Below, piece by piece: positions 1 through 10,361 of a DNA stretch of 64,000 nucleotides; within the stretch, counting starts at the first letter, position 1, and every line of letters starts with the position of its first letter. The stretch comes from Deltaproteobacteria bacterium. Its GTDB lineage: Bacteria > Myxococcota > Myxococcia > Myxococcales > SZAS-1. The position numbers were made by a program, and so were the translations under genes. The notes under the pieces were generated by a model. It had not been told where the DNA came from. It was given only the letters and a program-made list of their open reading frames with translations, and searched no databases. The DNA lies in assembly GCA_018266075.1 (NCBI GenBank), contig JAFEBB010000027.1, forward strand, positions 26,307-90,306, read 5' to 3'.

Positions 1-1
1 C

Positions 2-211
2 ACGGTCACGCGAATCGCGGTGCCGGCCAACGCTGGCAGCTACACCGTTCCGGGCGACCTCATCATTCCCGACAGCAACGTCGAGATCACCGTATCGAGC
101 TACCGAATGGTGGTCGTCGATGCGGGGGCCTGGGAAGTCATCGGCGAGGCGCGCGTCGAAGCCACGTGGCCCGATGGCGGCCCGTTCTTCGTCGACCTGG
201 ATTTCCCGTGA
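2..211 (+). CDS. C-terminal end of an unidentified protein (partial)
   Basis: An open frame enters from the left edge and stops with TGA at 209-211, giving about 69 residues. A GTG lies in frame at 20, but the frame is open to the edge, so this is most likely the 3' end of a longer gene. The sequence alternates hydrophobic and polar residues (for example VEITVSSYRMVVVDAG) and ends VDLDFP, as in a beta-rich secreted or surface domain. No family is recognised. About 100 bases without a gene separate it from the next start. Confidence 0.55.
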   Translation, partial: TVTRIAVPANAGSYTVPGDLIIPDSNVEITVSSYRMVVVDAGAWEVIGEARVEATWPDGGPFFVDLDFP

Positions 212-310
212 CGCGCGCTGACCGCGCTGGTGCGCGCTTGCCCGAAATCCAGTGATGCGTGACCGGGCAAGATCAGTCGGGCATGATCAGCGGGACGGGA
301 AGGGACGGCC

Positions 311-1759
311 GTGACTCGGGACGAAGCACTCGGCGAGCTGGGCCTCGACGCCTCCGCGGATCGCGACACCATTCGCCGCTCGTACCTCCGGCTCATCAAG
401 ACCCGAAGCCCGGAGAAGGATCCGACGGGCTTCGGGAAGCTGCGCGTGGCCTACGACACCCTCCGGGCGCTCGCGGACGGGCGCCCGCCGCCCTCGACCG
501 AGGCCGAACCTGCGCCTGCGACAGAAGCTTCGAAGGCACCCGAGGGCGCGGCGCAGGATCGGCTGGAGTCGTTCCGTCGCGAGTTCGCAGCGCTCGCTGG
601 CGATGTGGGCCCGGACGTGCCCATCGGGATTGCTCGCCGCGCCGTCGAAGCTGCGCCCGACGCACTCGAGGCGCGCACCTGGCTCGTCCAAGCGCTGGTG
701 GCCGCGAAGAAGGAAGACGAAGCCATCGCCGCCCTGCGCGACGCTTACCTTCAAGGACACGCCGAGGCCATGACGCGCCTCGCGAACCAATTCCCGCAGG
801 CGCTGACGGTGAAGGAGCTCCAACTCCTGGGCCCGGTCTGGACGCCCCAGGAGCTCTGGAACCTGGCCATGTTCTATCGGTCGGTGGATCCGGTGCGGGA
901 AGGCGTCGCAGGAGAGCTCACGCTCGAGGCTGCCATCTCGCGAGGGACTCCGCCGCCACAGCCCGAGCTCGTGTTGATGCTGCTCATGGACCTGCTCGCC
1001 AAGGACCAGCTCGAGACCGCTCGACGCGCGCTCGATTTCTACCAGGCGTGGGTGGACAAGGAAGGGCTCGAGTCCGGCTTACGGGAGACGAGGACGGGGA
1101 GCGTGTGGCCGGTTTTGCGCGAGCTCGCCGCACTCTCGGACGAGTTCCCGCGCGAGCTTCGCGCGCTCATTGCGCGCTATTGGATGGGCGACCGGCCGAA
1201 GGTGGTCCTCGAGCTCGGTGCCTGGCTCGACGCCCACGCCGATCAGGTCGTCGGCCTGGAGGCCAAGCTCGCCGAGAAGAAGGTCATCTATGGCGTGATG
1301 GCCAACGTGCTCGCCCAGTTCCGCGACCCGCGCACGAAGCGCGTGAAGGAACAGGCCAAGCAGCAACGCAAGCAGGAGCTGCCCGGGCGCCTGCGCGCGG
1401 GGTTCACGGTCATCGGGATTGCCGTGGCGCTGGCTGCTTTGGCTGCGTGGCAGCTCCCCAGCGGGCCCGAGGAGCGCGCGCGCCTGGCGAGCGAGGCGCA
1501 GCGGGCGAGCCTCGCGGCGTGTCACGCCATGGGCGCCAGCAAGCAGAAGAGCGGCTGCAATGCGCTCGACGGCTTCGTGGCCAGCGCCATGGGTGACTCC
1601 TGCCCTGGCGACTGGGAGCAGGCGTGGCACGTTGAGAAGGTGCTCGACACCTACCTCCCAACCGGGCCTGAAACCGTCTTGGCATCATCGAACGGCCGCG
1701 CGCGGGATGCGTACCTGACCGCCCTGAGGGCGCTCTGCGCCAATCGGACTCCAAAATGA
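311..1759 (+). CDS. J-domain-like membrane protein, DjlB/DjlC-like partner of the adjacent Hsp70
   Basis: This 482-residue protein starts at GTG 311 behind a purine-rich stretch. Residues 1-55 have the J-domain layout (start EALGELGLDAS, helix II IRRSYLRLIK, then FGKLRVAYDTLRAL). The HPD tripeptide that stimulates Hsp70 ATPase is absent: the loop reads RSPEKDP. The middle is helical and repeat-like. A single hydrophobic segment at about 357-377 is followed by a short Cys-containing tail. The size and late membrane anchor match E. coli DjlB/DjlC, known membrane J proteins that work with HscC. Its last four bases overlap the Hsp70 start (ATGA), so the two are translationally coupled. The partner assignment is inferred from this pairing and from domain layout. 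Confidence 0.72.
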   Translation: MTRDEALGELGLDASADRDTIRRSYLRLIKTRSPEKDPTGFGKLRVAYDTLRALADGRPPPSTEAEPAPATEASKAPEGAAQDRLESFRREFAALAGDVGPDVPIGIARRAVEAAPDALEARTWLVQALVAAKKEDEAIAALRDAYLQGHAEAMTRLANQFPQALTVKELQLLGPVWTPQELWNLAMFYRSVDPVREGVAGELTLEAAISRGTPPPQPELVLMLLMDLLAKDQLETARRALDFYQAWVDKEGLESGLRETRTGSVWPVLRELAALSDEFPRELRALIARYWMGDRPKVVLELGAWLDAHADQVVGLEAKLAEKKVIYGVMANVLAQFRDPRTKRVKEQAKQQRKQELPGRLRAGFTVIGIAVALAALAAWQLPSGPEERARLASEAQRASLAACHAMGASKQKSGCNALDGFVASAMGDSCPGDWEQAWHVEKVLDTYLPTGPETVLASSNGRARDAYLTALRALCANRTPK

Positions 1760-3480
1760 CCACCGCGTCGGGCAAGCCGATCATCGGGATCGATCTCGGG
1801 ACCACGTTCTCGCTCGTGGCCGTGGTGCGCGACGGCAAGCCGCAGGTGTTGCCCAACGCCGTGGGCGAGAAGCTCACGCCCAGCGTGGTTGCGCTGGACG
1901 AGCGCAACGAGATCCTCGTGGGCGAGGCCGCGCGCGCGATCGGCGTGATCGCACCCGAGCGCGCCCAGGCGCTCTTCAAGCGCGACATGGGCACCAACCA
2001 GGTGCGCAAGCTCGGCGATCGCACGTTCAAGCCGCAGGAGCTGTCGGCGCTGGTGCTGCGCGCGCTGAAGCACGACGCCGAAGTCGCGCTGGGCACGACC
2101 ATCGACGAAGCGGTGGTCACGGTGCCCGCGTACTTTGGCGACGCTCAGCGGCAGGCCACCAAGGATGCCGGTGAGATCGCCGGGCTCAGGGTCGAGCGAA
2201 TCATCAATGAGCCCACCGCCGCCGCGCTGGCGTACGGGCTCGCCTCTCGCAACCGCGAGTTCCGAGCCGCAGTGCTGGACCTGGGCGGTGGCACGTTCGA
2301 CGTGACCATCCTGGAGATCATCGAAGGGGTGATCGAGATCCAGGCTTCGGCAGGTGATGCGCGGCTCGGCGGCGCCGACTTCGACGAGGCGCTGACCGCC
2401 TACGTTGCCTCGCGGCTCGACCTCGATCGCGCGTTCATCGGGCCGGTGGGCTGGGCGCGCCTTCGCGAGGCCTGCGACCTGGCGAAGCGGCGGCTGTCGT
2501 TTTCACTCAGTGTGCCGGTGAGCCTGGCGGGGCTGGTGATGGCCGACGGCACCCGGCGCGACGTCGAGCTCGAGCTCACGCGGGCAGACGCCGAGATGAC
2601 CTGGCGCGGCCTCCTCGACCGGATCCGCGCGCCCGTGCTTCAGGCGCTTTCGGACGCGGAGGTCGACGCCTCCAAGATCGACGAGGTCCTGCTGGTGGGC
2701 GGCGCGACGCGCATGCCCTGCGTCGCCGACGTTGCCGCGACCTTGTTTCGAAAGCTCCCGCTCCGGCACCTTCCGCCGGATGAAGCGGTGGCGCTCGGTG
2801 CCGCGGTCCAGGCCGCGCTCAAGTCGGGAGATTCCGCGCTGGACGACCTCGTGGTGACGGACATCGCGCCGTTCTCGCTTGGCGTGGAGGCCTCGACGTC
2901 GTTCAACAATCGGATGGTCACCGGCGTATTCAGCCCGATTCTCGAGCGCGGCACGGTGATTCCGGCAAGCCGCGTCGAGCGCTACGCCACCGCCCATGAC
3001 TTCCAGCGCAAGATCGTCCTCGGCGTCTACCAGGGCGAGCACGCGATGTGCGAAGCGAACACCAAGCTCGGCGAGTACACCATCGACGGCATCCCGCCCG
3101 CGCCCGCTCGCAGCCAGTCGATCGACGTGCGGTTTACCTACGACTTGAACGGAATCCTCGAGGTCGAGGTGTCGCTGGTGGGCAGTAACCGGAAGGAGGT
3201 CTTCGTCATCGAGCAGCGGCCGGGAAAGATGACGCCGGAGCAGGTCGCTCAGGCGCGCGCGGCCATGGCTGCGCTCAAGCTCCACCCGCGCGACGCTCTG
3301 CCCAACACCACGGCGCTCGCGCGTGCGGACGCGCTGCACATGGTCATCACCGGGCCGCGTCGCGCAGATCTCGCCACCGCGATCGCCGCGTTCCGGGCCG
3401 CGCTCGAAGCCCAACGGCAAGACGACATCGAGCGAGCGCGTGCCGGCCTGAACCGCCTCGTCGAGGTGTTGCGGCAGTAG
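1756..3480 (+). CDS. hscC: Hsp70-family chaperone, short HscC-like form
   Basis: This 574-residue protein has a full Hsp70 nucleotide-binding domain: phosphate-1 motif GIDLGTTFS near residue 11, the [17 protein letters not shown] segment, [11 protein letters not shown], phosphate-2 [11 protein letters not shown], and the adenosine motif [10 protein letters not shown]. The beta substrate-binding domain follows (FSLGVEAS, then [11 protein letters not shown]). The C-terminal helical lid is only about 85 residues, so the protein is shorter than DnaK (about 640) and close to HscC (about 556). No grpE or dnaJ is adjacent. It overlaps the preceding J-like gene by 4 nt, which suggests a dedicated chaperone pair rather than the housekeeping DnaK. 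The Hsp70 call is certain; the HscC subtype is inferred from length and partner. Confidence 0.85.
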   Translation: MTTASGKPIIGIDLGTTFSLVAVVRDGKPQVLPNAVGEKLTPSVVALDERNEILVGEAARAIGVIAPERAQALFKRDMGTNQVRKLGDRTFKPQELSALVLRALKHDAEVALGTTIDEAVVTVPAYFGDAQRQATKDAGEIAGLRVERIINEPTAAALAYGLASRNREFRAAVLDLGGGTFDVTILEIIEGVIEIQASAGDARLGGADFDEALTAYVASRLDLDRAFIGPVGWARLREACDLAKRRLSFSLSVPVSLAGLVMADGTRRDVELELTRADAEMTWRGLLDRIRAPVLQALSDAEVDASKIDEVLLVGGATRMPCVADVAATLFRKLPLRHLPPDEAVALGAAVQAALKSGDSALDDLVVTDIAPFSLGVEASTSFNNRMVTGVFSPILERGTVIPASRVERYATAHDFQRKIVLGVYQGEHAMCEANTKLGEYTIDGIPPAPARSQSIDVRFTYDLNGILEVEVSLVGSNRKEVFVIEQRPGKMTPEQVAQARAAMAALKLHPRDALPNTTALARADALHMVITGPRRADLATAIAAFRAALEAQRQDDIERARAGLNRLVEVLRQ

Positions 3481-4814
3481 TCACAAGCTCGTCGCCGGCC
3501 GCAGCCGCACGTAGATCAGCAACCCCGGCTGCGCTGAGTTCCCGTACACGTTCTCCAGCGAGTCCGGCACGAACGACAGCATCCCCGCGATGCCCACGCC
3601 CGGCTTGATGTCGACGATGGGATCGATTTCGTAGAGATACGCGAGCGTCGCCTGGGCCACTCGAGCCGCGGGGCGAACCCCGGCCCGAGGTTCAAATCGT
3701 CGGGCGTGCGCTGCGCCCACTCGAACCGCGCGAACACGTTCGAGTGCCCATCGGCGTTCAAGTTCGTCTCGGCGAGCACGCCGCTCACCGGCAAGTTCGC
3801 TTGGACTTTGTAGCCGTACGCGAGCGTCGTGGCCCAGTTGCCGTCGTAGCTGAAGCGCCAGTTGATCGTACTGCTCGCAGTGAAGCGGTCCTGGTCCTGG
3901 CCGGGCTCGAGCAGCTCCGGGCTCGACAGGTGCCCGTACGACACCTGGCTCACGAACCCGGGGCAAGGCGCCCACTGCAGCCGCGCCGACCACGAGTTGA
4001 GCGCGATGGCGTTGAAGCCCCAGCGGTGCTCGTCAGGCTCGTGGCCGTTGAAGAAGCTGCTCTCGACCTTGAACTGCCGCGTGTACACCGCCGCCGTCAC
4101 CACGCCGAAGCTCACGTGGGTCGAGTCCAGGTCGTGGTGCGTGATCGGCGCGAGCGGATCCAGCGCGGCGCTCTCGCGGTGCATGAACGCGGTCGGGCCG
4201 AGCGCGGGCTCGCCCACCGGCCCACCGTAGATCTCCACCGCGACGCCCGAATTGCCCAGCTCGTGGCTGTAGTCGAGCGCGAGCTCCATGAAGAGGTTGT
4301 GCGGATGCTGCACATCGTGAAGCGGCTCGCCCTGGTACGTCTCGCCGGTCTGCAAGAGCAGGGGATAGCCGCGCGGCGGAATCAGCCCGGGCTCGAGGCT
4401 CATCATCACCTTCAGCTTCGCGATGCCGCCGAGCAGCTCGTGCTGCACATGCGCCATGCCCCAGTCCGGCGCGAACAGCGCGCTCGAGCCACGGGGGCCG
4501 TACATCTGATCGAACACACCGAACACGGCGTAATGGAACATCAGCATCCACCCGTTGATCACGAGGTGCGTGCCGTACACGGGCGACGAGTCCGGCTGCC
4601 ACGACGTCCCCGAGGCCTCGCGCGCGTGCGAGAGCCAGAGCGTGGCCATCTTCAGATGTCGCGTGTGGTCGTGCGCCGGCGCCGGCAGGACGACGGGAGG
4701 TGGCTCATTCGAGGCCGGCATCTCCATCGCGGCGCCGCCGTCGACTTCCTCACCTTGCGCGATACCGGACAGCGCCAGCAGCGTGCCCAGCACGATCGCG
4801 AAACGCTTCGTCAC
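3481..4814 (-). CDS. Secreted/outer-membrane porin-like protein, gene split by a frameshift
   Basis: Translation starts at GTG 4814 with a signal peptide (ALSGIAQGEE). It continues as a protein rich in conserved stretches (GTSWQPDSSP, RGYPLLLQTGETYQGE, PITHHDLDSTHVSFGVVT, FFNGHEPDEHRWGF). I know this pattern from an unnamed family of predicted beta-barrel proteins that often sit near copper/metal-resistance genes. Around 3655-3670 the frame breaks. The original frame runs on as Arg/Ser-rich nonsense to a stop at 3516. The expected C-terminus (ARVAQATLAYLYEID ... YVRLRPATSL) continues in another frame to 3481. The total length (1334 nt) fits one missing base in a protein of about 444 residues. 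It is either a real lesion or a base-calling error. The function is unknown. Confidence 0.7.
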
Positions 4815-4887
4815 CGCGGACCTCGACGGCTAACCCCCGATTCTGCCGAGCAGAACCCGGAATCTGCCGCGCGGCAAGGACCGTCGA

Positions 4888-4916
4888 GAACTTCCGGGGG
4901 GCGGCTGGCGTCTACA
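4888..4916 (+). promoter_or_regulatory. Possible promoter of the ECF sigma operon
   Basis: GAACTT at 4888-4893 is identical to the -35 element of RpoE-type sigma factors. After a 17-base spacer comes TCTACAAT (4909-4916 region), a possible -10. It lies 47 bases upstream of the ECF sigma start in the divergent intergenic region, so autoregulation is plausible. Only one site is visible, so this is a suggestion. Confidence 0.35.
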
Positions 4917-4962
4917 ATGCTCGGGCGGGTCGAGGTCCGGGCCCGACGAGGGTAGACGCGAG

Positions 4963-5619
4963 ATGGCCGTCGACGTCGCCACGGCGGATGAACACCCGGT
5001 CCCGGTGACCGGCGCCGAGTCAAGTGAGGCCGAGAAGGCCAACGCCCTCCGCGAGCGGCTGCTGCTCGCGCGCCTCAAGCGTCGCGACGCGCGCGCGTTC
5101 GCCGAGCTGGTGCGCACGCACCAGGATCGCGTCTTCGACCTCTGTGCGCGCATGCTGAACGATCGCGAGGAAGCGCTGGATGTCGCGCAGGAAGTCTTCG
5201 TGGCGCTGCACGGTTCGCTCTCGCAGTTCCGCGGCGAGAGCCGGCTGTCGACCTGGATTTTCAAAGTTGCCAAGAACCACTGCCTGAATCGCTTGAAGTA
5301 CCTGGGCCGTCGTCAGCGCGGGAAGACCGACGAGCTCGGCGACGTTCCAGAAGGCGAGCTCGCCGCGCACCAGGCGCTGCCGAGCCCGCAGGAAGCGCTG
5401 CTCGGAAAAGAGCAGCAGGCGCGTGTTCAAGCGGCGATTGCGCAGCTGCCCGAGGAGCAGCGGCTCTTGGTCATCTTGCGCGACATCGAGGGCCTTACCT
5501 ACGATGAGATCGTGCAGATCACCGATCAGCCGGAGGGCACGGTGAAGTCGCGCTTGCACCGTGCGCGGACGGCACTCGCTGAGATATTGGGTGGGAAGGA
5601 ACCGGAGGACGGGTCGTGA
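4963..5619 (+). CDS. RNA polymerase ECF sigma factor (sigma-70 family, RpoE-like)
   Basis: The 218-residue protein has the two ECF domains. Region 2 (about residues 40-115) includes FAELVRTHQDRVFDLCARML, AQEVFVALH and STWIFKVAKNHCLNRLK. Region 4 (about 160-212) includes LPEEQRLLVILRDIEGLTYDEI and the helix-turn-helix end GTVKSRLHRAR. The roughly 45-residue linker is normal. ATG 4963 fits the N-terminus of the family, with a slightly extended acidic head. The stop overlaps the anti-sigma start by 4 nt. A GAACTT-type promoter candidate lies upstream. It directs RNA polymerase to a stress regulon once the anti-sigma releases it; the inducing signal is not visible here. Confidence 0.93.
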   Translation: MAVDVATADEHPVPVTGAESSEAEKANALRERLLLARLKRRDARAFAELVRTHQDRVFDLCARMLNDREEALDVAQEVFVALHGSLSQFRGESRLSTWIFKVAKNHCLNRLKYLGRRQRGKTDELGDVPEGELAAHQALPSPQEALLGKEQQARVQAAIAQLPEEQRLLVILRDIEGLTYDEIVQITDQPEGTVKSRLHRARTALAEILGGKEPEDGS

Positions 5620-5963
5620 ACCAGCTCGCACACAACGAGGTCCAGGGCCTCTACTCGGCCTACGTGGACCACGAGCTGCCCGCGCCGGAGCTCGAGCGCT
5701 TCGTTGCGCACCTCGAGGAGTGCGAAGGTTGCATGGAGGGCCTCGAGAAGTTCGAGGCCACCGTCGACGCGGTTCGCGGCGTGGGCCTCGAGCGCGCGCC
5801 CAAGTCGTTCGCGCGGCAGGTGATGCGCCGGGTGAAGCACCGCAATCGTCGCGAGGCCGCCAACCGTCCGTTCCTGGATGGCGCCGTGCACATCCCCGCG
5901 GGCGCGATCATTCCGATCATCGTCGCGGCGGCGATCGCGCTGCTCATCCACGCGCTGCAGTAA
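5616..5963 (+). CDS. Zinc-finger anti-sigma factor, membrane anchored
   Basis: This 115-residue protein starts at GTG 5616, overlapping the sigma stop (GTGA). Its N-terminal domain has the anti-sigma zinc motif H32-x3-C36-x2-C39 (AHLEECEGC) preceded by the usual acidic helix (SAYVDHELPAPELERF). A hydrophobic C-terminal segment (about 93-112, AIIPIIVAAAIALLIHAL) anchors it, with almost nothing beyond the membrane. By family, it holds the co-transcribed ECF sigma at the membrane or responds through its zinc site. With no sizeable periplasmic domain, sensing is more likely cytoplasmic or redox-based; that is inference. Confidence 0.88.
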   Translation: MNQLAHNEVQGLYSAYVDHELPAPELERFVAHLEECEGCMEGLEKFEATVDAVRGVGLERAPKSFARQVMRRVKHRNRREAANRPFLDGAVHIPAGAIIPIIVAAAIALLIHALQ

Positions 5964-5972
5964 GTTGCGCGC

Positions 5973-6866
5973 ATGGACGCGCTCCGCACACCCGACGCCC
6001 GCTTCGTCGGGCTCCCTGATTTTCCGTTCGAGCCGCACTACGTCGAGATCGACGGGCTGCGCGTGCACTTCCTCGACGAAGGTCCACGCGACGCCGCGCC
6101 GGCGCTGCTCATGCACGGCGAGCCGTCGTGGTGCTTTCTCTATCGAAGGATGATCCCGCCGCTGGTGGCCGCGGGGCATCGGGTGATCGCGCCAGATCTG
6201 GTCGGGTTTGGCCGCAGCGACAAGCCGACGAAGCGCAGCGACTACACGTACGCGCGGCACGTGGGCTGGATGGCAGCGCTGCTCGCGAAGCTGGAGCTCT
6301 CGCGCATCACGCTCGTGTGCCAGGACTGGGGCGGGCTGATTGGGTTGCGGCTCGTGGCCGAGCACGGCGATCGCTTCGCGCGCGTGGTCACCGCGAACAC
6401 CGGATTGCCGACAGGCGATCAGCGCGTGCCGCCGGCGTTCAAGCTGTGGCGATTCGCGTCGCAGGCGCTGCCGATCTTTCCGACCTCGCTCATCATCCGC
6501 TCGGGCTGCGTGCGCGTACTGACGCCGGCCGAGCGCGCCGCGTACGATGCGCCGTTTCCGGAAGAACGCTACAAAGCCGGCGCGCGACAGTTCCCGCTGC
6601 TCGTGCCCGCGCGCCCCGACGATCCCGCGAGCGACGACAACCGCCGCGCGTGGAAGGCGCTCGAAGCTTGGAACAAGCCGTTCCTGACTGCGTTCAGCAC
6701 GCGCGATCCCATCACGCGCGGCGCCGAGCGGCCGTTCCAGAAGAGAATCCCCGGCGCGCAGGACCAGGCGCACGTGTCGATCCACAAGGCAGGGCACTTT
6801 CTGCAAGAAGACGCGCCCGATGAGCTCGCGGGCGTGGTGAACGCGTTCATCGCCCGGACGCCCTGA
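5973..6866 (+). CDS. Haloalkane dehalogenase-like alpha/beta hydrolase
   Basis: The 297-residue protein fits the haloalkane dehalogenase family. It has HGEPSW at 49-54 (oxyanion/halide region), the nucleophile elbow VCQDWGG with Asp118 and the halide-binding Trp119 next to it, and a C-terminal catalytic His in KAGHFLQED. An Asp nucleophile rather than Ser separates it from ordinary esterases. It follows the anti-sigma gene by 9 nt and may be co-transcribed. Known family members hydrolyse carbon-halogen bonds of haloalkanes to alcohols; the natural substrate cannot be told from sequence. An epoxide hydrolase is less likely because of the GEPSW and DWGG motifs. Confidence 0.82.
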   Translation: MDALRTPDARFVGLPDFPFEPHYVEIDGLRVHFLDEGPRDAAPALLMHGEPSWCFLYRRMIPPLVAAGHRVIAPDLVGFGRSDKPTKRSDYTYARHVGWMAALLAKLELSRITLVCQDWGGLIGLRLVAEHGDRFARVVTANTGLPTGDQRVPPAFKLWRFASQALPIFPTSLIIRSGCVRVLTPAERAAYDAPFPEERYKAGARQFPLLVPARPDDPASDDNRRAWKALEAWNKPFLTAFSTRDPITRGAERPFQKRIPGAQDQAHVSIHKAGHFLQEDAPDELAGVVNAFIARTP

Positions 6867-6886
6867 CGCTGTATTTCGTCTCGCCT

Positions 6887-8974
<2,088 letters not shown>

Positions 8975-8989
8975 GAAAACGGGTCAGTC

Positions 8990-9427
8990 TTGAGCTACGA
9001 CGTCACGGTCATGTTCGGCGCTCGAGGTTCCATCACCCTTGAGCGCGCGACGGTGTTGCTGTGCCGAATCACAGGCATTCCGTTCGCGCCGAGTGGCAAG
9101 CGCCCCGAGCTCGAAGCGAGCGGTTTTGGGGTGCGGTTCGACCTTCACGGTCGGTTCGGATTCGTGAAGAGCATCGAGTCGGAGCCGGTGGAAGATCTCG
9201 ATTGGCAGCTCGATCTCAATGCGAAGTCCTCGAGTGGAATCATTCATCCCTTGGGCTTCTGGTTGGCGGAGCGGCTCTCACTTGAGACTTCAGGTCGAAC
9301 GGTCGTGGGGCTCAACGCCGTTGAACTCCACGCAGCGACCTTTGAAAGAGGCCAACCCAGAGTCCAAAAAGCGGAGGCGCTTCACCGCGTGTCGCCCGTC
9401 GGTTGGCACTTGGGCTCTGGAAAATGA
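8990..9427 (+). CDS. Hypothetical protein
   Basis: A 145-residue soluble protein read from TTG 8990, 15 nt after the kinase; the next candidate start is ATG 9011. It has no signal peptide or membrane segment. It begins SYDVTVMFGARGSITLERATV and contains many short hydrophobic strands. I recognise no domain. The spacing suggests transcription with the kinase, but codon use alone supports it as a gene, so confidence is moderate. Confidence 0.6.
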   Translation: MSYDVTVMFGARGSITLERATVLLCRITGIPFAPSGKRPELEASGFGVRFDLHGRFGFVKSIESEPVEDLDWQLDLNAKSSSGIIHPLGFWLAERLSLETSGRTVVGLNAVELHAATFERGQPRVQKAEALHRVSPVGWHLGSGK

Positions 9428-9477
9428 GCCGAGCCCAGCCGCTCGCGCAGCCAGGCCCGGCCTCGAGTCTCATTCGA

Positions 9478-10221
9478 CTACTGCCCGAACTCGTCGTTGC
9501 CGTCCTTGGGCTTCGGCGGCACCACGGCACCGCTCGGCGCCGTGCCCGTCTGGCCCGCCGAGGTCGCGTCGATGCGCGTGGCCTCGAGCTTGCCCGGGCC
9601 CTGCTCGTACGACACGCGGACGTCAGCGCCCGGCGGCAGCGCGCTCAGCGAGATGGGCTTGCCGTCGAGCGTCACCGGCACCGCCGCGCCCACGTGCAGC
9701 TCGAGTGGCAGCTGCTCAGGCCGAGCAACGGAGACGTCGTCGCCCTTCACGTAGGTGAGCGTGCCCACGGCCTGCGTCGCGCCCGCAGCCCCCGCGGCAG
9801 CCGGTGCGCCCGGAGCCGCCGCGCCTTCAGGCATCGTGGGAACCGCAGCGCCCTCGTTCTTCTGCGCGGTCAGAGCCTCGTTCTGGGCCTGGCCAGCCTC
9901 TTCGTTGGCGCGCGCCCGGAGCTGCTCGGCCTCCTGCTGCGCGGCCTGCGCCTGCTGGTTGGCGGCCGCCGCCTTCGACTGCGCGTCGGCGAGCTCCTTC
10001 TCCTTCTGCGTCACCAGTTGCTGGCTCTTGCGGGCCTGGTCCTGCATCTGCGACGCCTGCTTCTGCGCGTCGATGGCCTTCTGCAGCGAGGCCTCGGACT
10101 GCGACTGGGCGTTCATCGCCTGCTCGCCTTGCGGCGTCATGGGCTTGGGCGGAGCCGTGGCACAGCCGGTAGCCAGCGCCACCGAGCCCAACACCCCGAT
10201 CGACCAAATTGCCGTGCGCAT
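9478..10221 (-). CDS. Coiled-coil lipoprotein
   Basis: The 247-residue protein starts at ATG 10221, behind the ribosome site AAGGAGG. A signal peptide ends in a lipobox (ALATGC, Cys20). Residues 30-120 form a long Ala/Gln/Glu-rich coiled coil (AQKQASQMQDQARKSQQ and similar), like periplasmic spacer or peptidoglycan-linked lipoproteins. A Pro/Ala/Gly linker (about 125-150) leads to a small domain with VGTLTYVKGDDVSV and DVRVSYEQGPGKLEATRID, which looks like a short beta-barrel. It is probably an envelope structural or stress protein. The open frame continues upstream but antisense to the next gene, so the lipobox start is the right one. Confidence 0.8.
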   Translation of the reverse strand: MRTAIWSIGVLGSVALATGCATAPPKPMTPQGEQAMNAQSQSEASLQKAIDAQKQASQMQDQARKSQQLVTQKEKELADAQSKAAAANQQAQAAQQEAEQLRARANEEAGQAQNEALTAQKNEGAAVPTMPEGAAAPGAPAAAGAAGATQAVGTLTYVKGDDVSVARPEQLPLELHVGAAVPVTLDGKPISLSALPPGADVRVSYEQGPGKLEATRIDATSAGQTGTAPSGAVVPPKPKDGNDEFGQ

Positions 10222-10361
10222 GCGCGGCCTCCTTGCCGGCCCGTACGGGCTCGGCATGAAGTTGGCGACGGGCTGCCTGGAACGGAACCCAGGCGCCAGC
10301 GGACGGCCGTTTGGGTGAGCGCCCGATCGCGGCCTCGGCCGCTTGCTCGGAGCGCGTGCGA

